Positions 1-7,387 of a stretch of 64,000 nt of DNA are shown one piece after another; position 1 is the first letter of the stretch; each line of letters begins with the position of its first letter. The position numbers were made by a program, and so were the translations under genes. This DNA comes from Cronobacter turicensis z3032. GTDB taxonomy: Bacteria; Pseudomonadota; Gammaproteobacteria; Enterobacterales; Enterobacteriaceae. The stretch lies in the NCBI GenBank assembly GCA_000027065.2, contig FN543093.2:4034074-4098073 (forward strand), written 5' to 3'. The notes below the pieces were generated by a model. That model was not told the origin of the DNA, did not search any database, and saw only the letters and a program-made list of their open reading frames with translations.

Positions 1-1
1 C

Positions 2-79
2 CTGATTGTTATTGCCACCGGCCTGCCCGCTTACGTCTTCTGGGAAAAGCGCAACCGCCGTCTGGCTCATGTTTCTTAA
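2..79 (+). CDS. frlA: FrlA C-terminal end (partial), fructoselysine permease
   Basis: Only the last 25 codons and the TAA stop are in the window. The visible tail (GLPAYVFWEKRNRRLAH) has a hydrophobic stretch followed by a basic cytoplasmic end, as at the C-terminus of APC-family amino-acid permeases. FrlB starts 22 bases downstream on the same strand, and in the known frl operon the gene before frlB is frlA, the inner-membrane importer of fructoselysine/psicoselysine. The identification rests mainly on this context; the fragment is too short to prove it. Confidence 0.7.
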   Translation: MIVIATGLPAYVFWEKRNRRLAHVS

Positions 80-100
80 CCCTGTCTGGAGAGTTGTTTC

Positions 101-1123
101 ATGCTGAATATCGATAAAAGCACCGTGGATTTCCTGGTCACCGAAAATATGGTTCAGGAAGTGGAGAAGATTCTGGAGAAGGATGTGCCCCGCGTGCACG
201 CCATCGTGGATGAGATGATCAACCGCGGCATCGACCGCATCTATTTCGTCGCCTGCGGCTCGCCGCTTAACGCGGCGCAGACGGCGAAGCACCTGGCGGA
301 CCGTTACTCGAGCCTTCAGGTTTACGCGCTTTCCGGCTGGGAGTTCTGCGACAACACGCCGCACCGCCTCGATGCGAAATGCGCGGTGATTGGCGTCTCC
401 GACTATGGCAAAACCGAAGAAGTGATCAAAGCGCTGGCGCTGGGCGCCGCCTGCGGCGCGCTGACCGCCGCGTTCACCAAGCGCCCGGACAGCCCGATTG
501 TACAGGCCGCCGAACATGTGGTGGCGTATGAAGCTGACTGCATCTGGGAAATCCACCTGCTGCTCTGCTACAGCGTGGTGCTGGAGATGATCACCCGCCA
601 GGCGCCGCACGCCGAGATCGGCAAAATCAAAAACGACTTGCGCAAGCTGCCGCAGGCGCTGGGCCATCTGGTGCGCACCTGGGAAGACAAGGGTCGCCAG
701 CTCGGCGAGCAGGCGTCGCAGTGGCCGATGATCTACACCGTCTCCGCGGGCCCGCTGCGTCCGCTTGGCTACAAAGAAGGGATCGTGACGCTGATGGAGT
801 TCACCTGGACGCACGGTTCGGTGATTGAGAGCGGCGAATTCCGCCACGGGCCGCTGGAGATAGTCGAGCCGGGCGTGCCGTTCCTCTTCCTGCTTGGCAA
901 TGATGAGAGCCGCCACACCACCGAGCGCGCTATCCGCTTTGTGCGCGAGCGTACCGATAACGTCATCGTTATCGACTACGCGGAGATTTCCCAGGGGCTG
1001 CACCCGTGGCTCGCGCCGTTCCTGATGTTCGTGCCGATGGAGTGGCTCTGCTACTACCTCTCCATCTACAAAGACCACAACCCGGACGACCGTCGCTACT
1101 ACGGCGGCATTGTCGAGTATTAA
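101..1123 (+). CDS. frlB: Fructoselysine-6-phosphate deglycase FrlB
   Basis: FrlB splits fructoselysine 6-phosphate into glucose 6-phosphate and lysine, the last step of Amadori-product use. The protein has 340 residues, the same length as E. coli FrlB, and near-identical blocks can be recognised throughout (FVACGSPLNAAQTAKHLADR near residue 50). It consists of two SIS sugar-isomerase domains. The ESGEFRH segment at residues 243-249 holds the Glu and His that are the likely acid/base pair of this family. A ribosome site (ctggagag) lies 8 bases before the ATG. It follows frlA and precedes frlC in one operon. Confidence 0.95.
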   Translation: MLNIDKSTVDFLVTENMVQEVEKILEKDVPRVHAIVDEMINRGIDRIYFVACGSPLNAAQTAKHLADRYSSLQVYALSGWEFCDNTPHRLDAKCAVIGVSDYGKTEEVIKALALGAACGALTAAFTKRPDSPIVQAAEHVVAYEADCIWEIHLLLCYSVVLEMITRQAPHAEIGKIKNDLRKLPQALGHLVRTWEDKGRQLGEQASQWPMIYTVSAGPLRPLGYKEGIVTLMEFTWTHGSVIESGEFRHGPLEIVEPGVPFLFLLGNDESRHTTERAIRFVRERTDNVIVIDYAEISQGLHPWLAPFLMFVPMEWLCYYLSIYKDHNPDDRRYYGGIVEY

Positions 1124-1176
1124 TCCCCTGCCCGGCCTCTGCGGGGGGCCGGGACATTCATGCAAGGAGAAGGGTT

Positions 1177-2007
1177 ATGAAAACGGGTATGTTTACCTGC
1201 GGGCATCAGCGACTGCCGCTGGAGCACGCCTTTCGCGACGCGCACGAACTGGGCTATGACGGGCTGGAGCTGTGGGGCGGCAGGCCGCACGCGTTTGCGC
1301 CGGATCTTAAAGCAGGCGGCATTCGCCAGGTGAAAGAACTGTCGCGCGTTTATCAGATGCCGATCATCGGCTACACGCCGGAAACCAACGGCTATCCCTA
1401 TAACATGATGCTGGGCGACGAGCGGATGCGCCGCGAAAGCCTCGACATGATCAAGCTCGCCATGGAGATGGCCAAAGAGATGGACGCGGGCTTTACAATG
1501 ATCTCCGCCGCCCACGCGGGCTACCTCACCGGGCCTGACGCTATCTGGCACCGCCTCGCCGATAACCTGCGCGAGCTGTGCGAGGTCGCCGAAGATATCG
1601 GCATCGACCTGCTGCTGGAGCCGCTCACGCCTTATGAATCCAACGTCGTGTGCAACGCTAACGACGTGTTGCGGGCGCTCTCAATGGTGCCGTCGCCGCG
1701 CCTCTACAGCATGGTGGACATCTGCGCGCCGTTTGTGCAGGGCGAGCCGGTGATGAGTTACTTCGACAAGCTCGGCGATAAGCTGCGCCATCTGCATATC
1801 GTCGACAGCGATGGCGCAAGCGACAGCCACTACATCCCCGGCGAAGGCAAAATGCCGCTGCGTGAGCTGATGCGCGACATCATCGATCGCGGCTACAACG
1901 GCTATTGCACTATTGAGCTGGTCACCATGTACATGAACGAGCCGCGGCTTTACGCCCGCCAGGCGCTGGCGCGCTTTCGCGACCTGCTGCCAGAGGAGGC
2001 GCTATGA
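1177..2007 (+). CDS. frlC: Fructoselysine 3-epimerase FrlC
   Basis: FrlC interconverts fructoselysine and psicoselysine so that both can be used. It is a 276-residue TIM-barrel protein of the xylose isomerase-like sugar epimerase family, the same length as the E. coli protein. The metal-binding pattern is visible: Glu in LLLEPLTPYESN, the MVDICAPF segment, HLHIVDSDG and the final Glu in YCTIELVT. I chose the ATG preceded by aaggagaaggg, giving MKTGMFTCGHQRLP; the frame is open further upstream into frlB, but that extension has no family resemblance. The stop overlaps the frlD start (ATGA). Confidence 0.95.
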   Translation: MKTGMFTCGHQRLPLEHAFRDAHELGYDGLELWGGRPHAFAPDLKAGGIRQVKELSRVYQMPIIGYTPETNGYPYNMMLGDERMRRESLDMIKLAMEMAKEMDAGFTMISAAHAGYLTGPDAIWHRLADNLRELCEVAEDIGIDLLLEPLTPYESNVVCNANDVLRALSMVPSPRLYSMVDICAPFVQGEPVMSYFDKLGDKLRHLHIVDSDGASDSHYIPGEGKMPLRELMRDIIDRGYNGYCTIELVTMYMNEPRLYARQALARFRDLLPEEAL

Positions 2008-2789
2008 AAAAACTGGCGACGGTCGGCGATAACTGCGTGGATATCTACCCGCAGCTTGGCAAGGCGTTTTCCGGCGGCAACGCGGTTAATGTGGCGGTTT
2101 ACAGCACCCGCTACGGGATGCAACCCGCCTGCGTCAGTTGGGTGGGCGATGACGACTATGGCGACATGCTGAAGCAGGACCTGGCGCGCCACGGCATCGA
2201 TATCTCGCATCTGCGCACCAGACCGGGCGTCACGGCGCAGACCCAGGTGGAGCTTAGCCATAATGACCGCATTCTTGGCGACTACACCGAGGGCGTGATG
2301 GCGGACTTTATGGTCAGCGACGAGGATCTGCGCTGGCTGATGGGGTTCGATATCATTCACTCCGCCATCTGGGGCCATGCCGACGCTGTCTTTCCGGCGC
2401 TCCACGCCGCCGGGAAAACCCTGTCGTTTGATTTTGCCGACAAATGGGAAAGCCCGCTGTGGCGCACGCTGCCGGCGCATCTCGATTATGCGTTTGCCTC
2501 CGCGCACGATGAGACGCCCTGGCTGCGCGACCGCCTGCAAACGGTGGTGGAATGCGGCGCAGGCGTCGCCGTCGCCACGCTCGGCGAGAACGGCAGCCTG
2601 GCGTGGGATGGCGCGCGGTTCTGGCGCATGCCGCCGGAGCAGGTCGAGGTAGTTGATACCATGGGCGCCGGGGATTCATACATCGCCGGTTTCCTCTGCG
2701 CTATCGCCGCCGGACTGCCGCTGGTCGATGCGATGAAACAGGGTACGCAGTGCGCGGCGAGAACACTCGGCTATCACGGCGCCTGGTAA
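2004..2789 (+). CDS. frlD: Fructoselysine 6-kinase FrlD
   Basis: FrlD phosphorylates fructoselysine at the 6-position with ATP, making the substrate of FrlB. It is a 261-residue member of the PfkB/ribokinase family. The N-terminal substrate glycines (FSGGNAVNVAVYS) and the C-terminal PfkB signature with the catalytic base (VVDTMGAGDSYIAGFL, near residue 218) are intact. The ATG overlaps the frlC stop by 4 bases, which implies translational coupling. It is the last structural gene of the operon; a perfect inverted repeat follows the stop. Confidence 0.95.
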   Translation: MKKLATVGDNCVDIYPQLGKAFSGGNAVNVAVYSTRYGMQPACVSWVGDDDYGDMLKQDLARHGIDISHLRTRPGVTAQTQVELSHNDRILGDYTEGVMADFMVSDEDLRWLMGFDIIHSAIWGHADAVFPALHAAGKTLSFDFADKWESPLWRTLPAHLDYAFASAHDETPWLRDRLQTVVECGAGVAVATLGENGSLAWDGARFWRMPPEQVEVVDTMGAGDSYIAGFLCAIAAGLPLVDAMKQGTQCAARTLGYHGAW

Positions 2790-2795
2790 GGTCTG

Positions 2796-2825
2796 CGTTG
2801 GCGTGACGCAACTCACGCCAACGCC
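2796..2825. repeat. Perfect 12-bp inverted repeat between frlD and frlR
   Basis: GCGTTGGCGTGA and TCACGCCAACGC are exact reverse complements separated by 6 bases (cgcaac). No run of T follows on either strand, so it is not a classical intrinsic terminator. It lies just after frlD and about 65 bases before the frlR start. It could be an operator for a dimeric regulator such as FrlR, an mRNA 3'-end stabiliser or a weak terminator. Confidence 0.6.
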
Positions 2826-2890
2826 CTGTCACTCCTCAATAAACGCTCTTATAATCATCCCCACGTTTTCTACAACTTCAGGGTCGATAC

Positions 2891-3622
2891 ATGCCAGCTA
2901 CGGAGCGCTACTCTCATCAACTCCTTTATGCCACCGTCCGCCAGCGTCTGCTTGATGATATCGGGCATGGCGTGTACCAGCCCGGGCAGCAGATCCCCAC
3001 TGAAAGCGAGTTGTGTACGCTCTACAACGTCAGCCGCATCACCATTCGCAAGGCGATTAGCGATCTGGTGAAAGATGGCGTCCTGATCCGCTGGCAGGGT
3101 AAAGGCACGTTTGTGCAGAGTAAGAAAGTAGAAAACGCCCTGCTGACCGTGAGCGGCTTTACCGATTTCGGCGTATCGCAGGGCAAACCCACCAAAGAAG
3201 AAGTGATTGAACAGGCGCGCGTCAGCGCCGATCCGTTCTGCGAACGCCTGAATATTCCGGGCGGCGGCGAGATATTCCTGCTGCGCCGGGTGATGTATCT
3301 CGATGGCGAACCGCTGTTTATCGATGCCTCGTGGATCCCGCTCTCCCGCTACCCGCAGTTTGACGAGATCTACAGCGCAGGCGCATCGACCTATCAGCTG
3401 TTTCAGGAGCGCTTCGATACGCAGGTGGTGAGCGATAAAAAAACCATCGATATTTTTACCGCCACCAAAGCCGAGGCGCAGTGGCTGAAATGCGAACTGG
3501 GCGAGCCGCTGTTTCGCATCAGCAAAATCGCGTACGACCAGCATCAAAAACCCGTACACTATTCCGAGTTGTTCTGCCGCGCTAACCGCGTCACTTTGAC
3601 CATCGACAACCAGCGGCGCTGA
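2891..3622 (+). CDS. frlR: GntR/HutC-family transcriptional regulator FrlR
   Basis: FrlR is the presumed regulator of the frl operon. The 243-residue protein has an N-terminal winged helix-turn-helix (about 12-75; PTESELCTLYNVSRITIRKA is the typical GntR recognition region) and a C-terminal UTRA ligand-binding domain (about 95-235) as in the HutC subfamily. Length and sequence match E. coli FrlR. It has its own gap of about 100 bases after frlD, so it may have a separate promoter. The ligand is probably fructoselysine 6-phosphate or a related Amadori product; that part is inferred. Confidence 0.92.
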   Translation: MPATERYSHQLLYATVRQRLLDDIGHGVYQPGQQIPTESELCTLYNVSRITIRKAISDLVKDGVLIRWQGKGTFVQSKKVENALLTVSGFTDFGVSQGKPTKEEVIEQARVSADPFCERLNIPGGGEIFLLRRVMYLDGEPLFIDASWIPLSRYPQFDEIYSAGASTYQLFQERFDTQVVSDKKTIDIFTATKAEAQWLKCELGEPLFRISKIAYDQHQKPVHYSELFCRANRVTLTIDNQRR

Positions 3623-3645
3623 ACGACAGCGCCCGCGCGGTTTTT
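3615..3645 (+). terminator. Possible weak terminator at the end of frlR
   Basis: GGCGCTG and CAGCGCC pair around the frlR stop codon with a 5-base loop. A short GC tract and five T residues follow. The T run starts 7 bases after the stem, so termination may be inefficient. Confidence 0.35.
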
Positions 3646-3775
3646 CCTGTCCTGCAAGTCCTGTTACTGACGTTGACTTCCCCTGCCTGAAATCGCATAA
3701 AGTCGTCCCGTTATGAAGCGTCGAAAAAGACATTCATATCAATCACTCAGGATATTTAATTAATAGGGATGCACA

Positions 3776-3946
3776 ATGAAACACGTCATAAAACTCGCGA
3801 TGCTGGCCGCCGTACTCTCCTCACTGACCGCCTGTACCGGTCATATCGAAAATAAAAATAAAACCTGCAGCTACGACTATCTGCTTCACCCGGCGATTTC
3901 GATTTCGAAAATAATTGGCGGCTGCGGTCCGGCGGCGGAGCAGTAA
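3776..3946 (+). CDS. yhfL: Small lipoprotein YhfL
   Basis: A 56-codon gene, too short for most ORF scans. The product begins with MKHVIKLAMLAAVLSSL, a signal peptide ending in the lipobox LTAC, so Cys20 would be lipidated. The mature part (TGHIENKNKTCSYDYLLHP, then ISISKIIGGCG) closely matches E. coli YhfL, a lipoprotein of unknown function. It contains two further cysteines. From memory, K-12 yhfL lies on the other side of the frl genes next to cysG; here it sits between frlR and trpS. A double hairpin terminator follows. Confidence 0.9.
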   Translation: MKHVIKLAMLAAVLSSLTACTGHIENKNKTCSYDYLLHPAISISKIIGGCGPAAEQ

Positions 3947-3964
3947 TGCGCCTGCGCTAAGCAA

Positions 3965-3992
3965 TAAAAAACCACCTCCTGAGAGGTGGTTT
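3965..3992 (-). terminator. Terminator hairpin 1 between yhfL and trpS
   Basis: ACCACCTC and GAGGTGGT form a stem with a 4-base loop. On the minus strand the stem is followed by six T, so the polarity favours ending the trpS-side transcript; the plus-strand side has only three T. Confidence 0.8.
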
Positions 3993-4006
3993 CAACGCGA
4001 TACGTA

Positions 4007-4029
4007 AAACCGGGCTTACCCGGTTTTTT
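4007..4029 (+). terminator. Terminator hairpin 2 between yhfL and trpS
   Basis: AAACCGGG and CCCGGTTT form a stem with loop ctta, followed on the plus strand by further T residues directly abutting the trpS stop. Its polarity favours ending the yhfL transcript. Confidence 0.75.
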
Positions 4030-4030
4030 A

Positions 4031-5035
4031 TTACGGCTGCGCTACAAAACCGATGGCTTCATACACGTTCTTCAGCGTTTCGCCAGCGTGCGCGCGGGCT
4101 TTTTCGGCCCCTTCTTTCATCACGCTTTGCAGGAAGGCTTCGTCGTTGCGATAACGGTGATAGCGCTCCTGAAGCTCGGTGAGCATGCCGGAGACGGCAT
4201 CCGCCACTTCGCCTTTCAGGTGACCATACATTTTGCCTTCGAAATGCTGCTCCAGTTCCGGGATGCTCTGACCGGTCACGGCGGAAAGGATATCCAGCAG
4301 GTTAGAGACGCCCGCTTTGTTCGCCACGTCGTAGCGCACCACCGGCGGCTCGTCGGAATCGGTTACCGCGCGTTTGATTTTCTTCACGACGGATTTCGGA
4401 TCTTCCAGCAGGCCGATAACGTTATTGCGGTTGTCATCCGACTTGGACATCTTTTTGGTCGGCTCCAGCAGTGACATCACGCGCGCGCCCGATTTCGGGA
4501 TGAACGGCTCCGGCACGCGGAAAATGTCGCCGTAGATGGCGTTGAAGCGCTGCGCGATATCGCGGCTCAGCTCCAGGTGCTGTTTCTGATCTTCGCCCAC
4601 CGGCACCAGGTTGGTCTGGTACAGCAGGATATCCGCCGCCATCAGCACCGGGTAATCAAACAGGCCGGCGTTGATGTTTTCCGCATAGCGCGCGGATTTA
4701 TCTTTGAACTGCGTCATGCGGCTCAGTTCGCCGAAATAGGTGTAGCAGTTCAGCGCCCAACCCAGTTGCGCGTGCTCCGGCACGTGAGACTGAACGAAGA
4801 TGGTGCTCTTTTTCGGGTCGATGCCGCAGGCGAGGTAAAGCGCCAGCGTATCCAGCGTGGCTTTGCGCAGCGCAGCCGGGTCCTGACGCACAGTGATGGC
4901 ATGCTGATCCACGATGCAGTAGATGCAGTGGTAGTCGTCCTGCATGTTAACCCACTGACGCAGCGCACCCATGTAGTTACCGATGGTCAGTTCTCCGGAT
5001 GGCTGCGCGCCACTAAAAACGATGGGCTTACTCAT
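4031..5035 (-). CDS. trpS: Tryptophanyl-tRNA synthetase TrpS
   Basis: TrpS charges tRNA-Trp with tryptophan in the cytoplasm. The 334-residue length equals that of E. coli TrpS. The class I signatures are present: the HIGH-type motif in PSGELTIGNYMG near residue 18 and KMSKS (in PTKKMSKSDDN) near residue 195. It is the last gene of the aroK-aroB-damX-dam-rpe-gph-trpS series on the minus strand; its start overlaps the end of gph by 8 bases, suggesting co-translation. It reads toward yhfL and ends at the paired hairpins. Confidence 0.97.
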   Translation of the reverse strand: MSKPIVFSGAQPSGELTIGNYMGALRQWVNMQDDYHCIYCIVDQHAITVRQDPAALRKATLDTLALYLACGIDPKKSTIFVQSHVPEHAQLGWALNCYTYFGELSRMTQFKDKSARYAENINAGLFDYPVLMAADILLYQTNLVPVGEDQKQHLELSRDIAQRFNAIYGDIFRVPEPFIPKSGARVMSLLEPTKKMSKSDDNRNNVIGLLEDPKSVVKKIKRAVTDSDEPPVVRYDVANKAGVSNLLDILSAVTGQSIPELEQHFEGKMYGHLKGEVADAVSGMLTELQERYHRYRNDEAFLQSVMKEGAEKARAHAGETLKNVYEAIGFVAQP

Positions 5036-5786
5036 TTTTCAATTCCTGATTGTCACTGTGGGGGAGCCCGAACGCGGGCAGTAAGTCGCGGAAATGGTCA
5101 AAGACGAAATCCGGGTTGCTTAACGTTATCGCTTCGCCGTAGTTATAGCCATAGCTCAGACCGACGCTTGCGCAACCCGCGGCCTGCGCCGCCTGAATAT
5201 CATTGCGTGAATCGCCCACGAAGAGCAACTCCTGCGCCGTAACCCGCAACGCGTCCATAACCTTCAGAAGCGGTTCCGGATGCGGTTTTTTATTCTGCAC
5301 ATCATCGCCGCCGATAATAATGCTGAAATAGTCTGCGATACCGAGCGATTCCAGCATGGGCGCTACGAACGGCGTCGGCTTATTGGTCACCAGCCCCAGC
5401 GCGAGCCCATGACGGCGCAGCGCGTCGAGCGTCTGCGCTACCTCCGGGAACAGCGCGCTACCGGCCTCGACAGCCTCGCCATAATAGCGGTCAAACAGAC
5501 GGCGCATCATGCGGCGCTGTTCTTCTTCCGGAATGCCGTCGGTTTCCACAGGCTTGCCCGCGGCGGCGCGAAGCGCAGCTTTCTCCTGACGCGCCCAGCT
5601 CAGCGCGCGCTCAACAAGCACATCGGCGCCGTTGCCAATCCAGGTAATAACCCGCGCGTCGCCCGCGGTCGGCAGTTCCAGCGCATAAAGCGCGTTATCC
5701 ACGGCGTATGTCAGCCCTGGCGCGCTGTCCACCAGCGTGCCGTCGAGATCGAAGGCGACGGCGCGGATCGTTTGCAGCTTATCCAT
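5028..5786 (-). CDS. gph: Phosphoglycolate phosphatase Gph
   Basis: Gph dephosphorylates 2-phosphoglycolate, partly formed from DNA 3'-end damage. It is a 252-residue HAD-superfamily hydrolase, the E. coli length. Motif I is AVAFDLDGTLVDSAPG with the nucleophilic Asp near residue 13; motif II is LVTNKP and motif III/IV is LFVGDSRND. The chosen ATG gives MDKLQTIRAV; the frame is open upstream into rpe, but that extension is the rpe 3' end. Start and rpe stop overlap by 8 bases. Confidence 0.95.
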   Translation of the reverse strand: MDKLQTIRAVAFDLDGTLVDSAPGLTYAVDNALYALELPTAGDARVITWIGNGADVLVERALSWARQEKAALRAAAGKPVETDGIPEEEQRRMMRRLFDRYYGEAVEAGSALFPEVAQTLDALRRHGLALGLVTNKPTPFVAPMLESLGIADYFSIIIGGDDVQNKKPHPEPLLKVMDALRVTAQELLFVGDSRNDIQAAQAAGCASVGLSYGYNYGEAITLSNPDFVFDHFRDLLPAFGLPHSDNQELKNE

Positions 5787-6456
5787 GAGAAACCTTCGCC
5801 AGCTCGCTACGCATATCGTTGATGACGTTCTGGTAATCCGGCTCGTTGAAGATAGCGGAGCCCGCGACAAACATGTCGGCGCCCGCCGCGGCGATAGCGC
5901 CGATATTGCTGACCTTCACGCCGCCGTCCACTTCCAGCCGGATGTCGCGCCCGGAGGCGTCGATGCGCTGACGCACTTCTTTGAGCTTCTCCAGCGTCTG
6001 CGGAATAAACGACTGACCGCCGAAGCCGGGGTTGACTGACATCAGCAGAATAACGTCCAGTTTATCCATCACATAGTCGAGATAGCTCAGCGGCGTCGCC
6101 GGGTTAAAGACCAGGCCCGCTTTGCAGCCGTGCTCTTTGATCAGTTGCAGCGAACGGTCGATATGCTCGGAGGCTTCCGGGTGGAATGTAATGATGCTGG
6201 CGCCCGCGTCGGCGAAATCGGGGATCAGGCGATCCACGGGTTTCACCATCAGATGCACGTCGATCGGCGCGGTAATGCCGTAATCGCGCAGCGCCTTCAG
6301 CACCATCGGCCCGATGGTGAGGTTGGGCACATAATGGTTATCCATAACATCGAAATGGACGACGTCGGCACCGGCGGCCAGCACCCGGGCGGTGTCTTCA
6401 CCCAGCCGGGCAAAGTCGGCCGACAGAATCGAGGGGGCAATCAAATACTGTTTCAT
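5779..6456 (-). CDS. rpe: Ribulose-phosphate 3-epimerase Rpe
   Basis: Rpe interconverts ribulose 5-phosphate and xylulose 5-phosphate in the pentose phosphate pathway. The 225-residue TIM barrel begins MKQYLIAPSILSADFARLG as in E. coli. The metal/catalytic residues are visible in HFDVMDNHYVPN, DVHLMV, MSVNPGFGGQ and LEVDGGV. Four codons upstream another ATG exists; I preferred the inner one because of family length. It lies between dam and gph in one minus-strand transcription unit. Confidence 0.96.
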   Translation of the reverse strand: MKQYLIAPSILSADFARLGEDTARVLAAGADVVHFDVMDNHYVPNLTIGPMVLKALRDYGITAPIDVHLMVKPVDRLIPDFADAGASIITFHPEASEHIDRSLQLIKEHGCKAGLVFNPATPLSYLDYVMDKLDVILLMSVNPGFGGQSFIPQTLEKLKEVRQRIDASGRDIRLEVDGGVKVSNIGAIAAAGADMFVAGSAIFNEPDYQNVINDMRSELAKVSHG

Positions 6457-6500
6457 CCGCTTCTCCATTAAGTCTTGTGTGTATGGCGGACGGAACTCAC

Positions 6501-7319
6501 TCAGGCTTCGTAAAGCGCCAGCAGTTCGTCCACCTTTCTGCGCGTGCCGCCATTGCTGCTGATGCTGCGTCTTACCCGCACCTTATGCAGCTTCGCCTGC
6601 TGATACCACTGGCGGGTCAGCTCGGTATCGTGGTTAGAGATGAGCACCGGAATGCGCTGGGTTTGCAGCCCTTCCGCCAGTTGCGCCAGATGCTGCTGCT
6701 GTTCGAGATTAAAGCTGTTCGTATGATAAGCCGTAAAATTCGCGGTGGCGGAAAGCGGCGCGTAAGGCGGATCGCAATAGACCACCGCGCTGTTTTCCTG
6801 CTGCGCCCGCGCCATGCTGGCGTCATAGGATTCGCAGATAAACAGCGCGTTCTGGGCGCGCTCCGCAAAATGATACAGCTCCGTCTCCGGGAAATAGGGC
6901 TTTTTATAGCGACCAAACGGCACGTTGAACTCGCCGCGCAAATTGTAGCGGCACAGCCCGTTGTAACCGTGGCGGTTGAGATACAGGAAGAGCAGCGCCC
7001 GGCGGAACTCATCCCGACTCTGATTAAACTCTTCGCGTAACTGATAATACACCTCGGCCTGATTATGCTCGGCGGTAAACAGCAGACGCGCTTCGCTGAC
7101 ATAATCGTCAGTTTTATCTTTCACCGTGGTGTAGAGGCTTATCAGATCGCTATTGATGTCTGATAACACATAGCGCGAATAGTCGGTGTTAAGAAAAACC
7201 GACCCCGCGCCGACGAAGGGCTCGATAAGACACTCCCCTTCAGGGAGATGACGTTTGATCTCTTCGAGCAGGGGGTATTTCCCCCCTGCCCATTTAAGAA
7301 AAGCGCGATATTTTTTCAT
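6501..7319 (-). CDS. dam: DNA adenine methylase Dam (GATC)
   Basis: Dam methylates adenine N6 in GATC, which guides mismatch repair, replication initiation and gene regulation. At 272 residues it is slightly shorter than E. coli Dam (278), the difference lying at the C-terminus. The AdoMet motif FLKWAGGKYPLL opens the protein, FVGAGSVFLN follows, and the catalytic DPPY is in VVYCDPPYAPLSATANF. The DNA-recognition helices (YNGLCRYNLRGEFNVPFGRY) are conserved. It is the fourth gene of the minus-strand aroK operon. Confidence 0.97.
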   Translation of the reverse strand: MKKYRAFLKWAGGKYPLLEEIKRHLPEGECLIEPFVGAGSVFLNTDYSRYVLSDINSDLISLYTTVKDKTDDYVSEARLLFTAEHNQAEVYYQLREEFNQSRDEFRRALLFLYLNRHGYNGLCRYNLRGEFNVPFGRYKKPYFPETELYHFAERAQNALFICESYDASMARAQQENSAVVYCDPPYAPLSATANFTAYHTNSFNLEQQQHLAQLAEGLQTQRIPVLISNHDTELTRQWYQQAKLHKVRVRRSISSNGGTRRKVDELLALYEA

Positions 7320-7387
7320 GCTGCCTGATTAATTCATACCTTCCCACGCTGTGGAGGAGGCTCCGACAGCATACTGCGCTTTACTCA

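Noticed and set aside
1006..1176. N-terminal extension of FrlC into frlB
   Set aside because: The first 57 codons are Arg/Pro/Ala-rich shadow sequence; the family start with a good ribosome site is at 1177.
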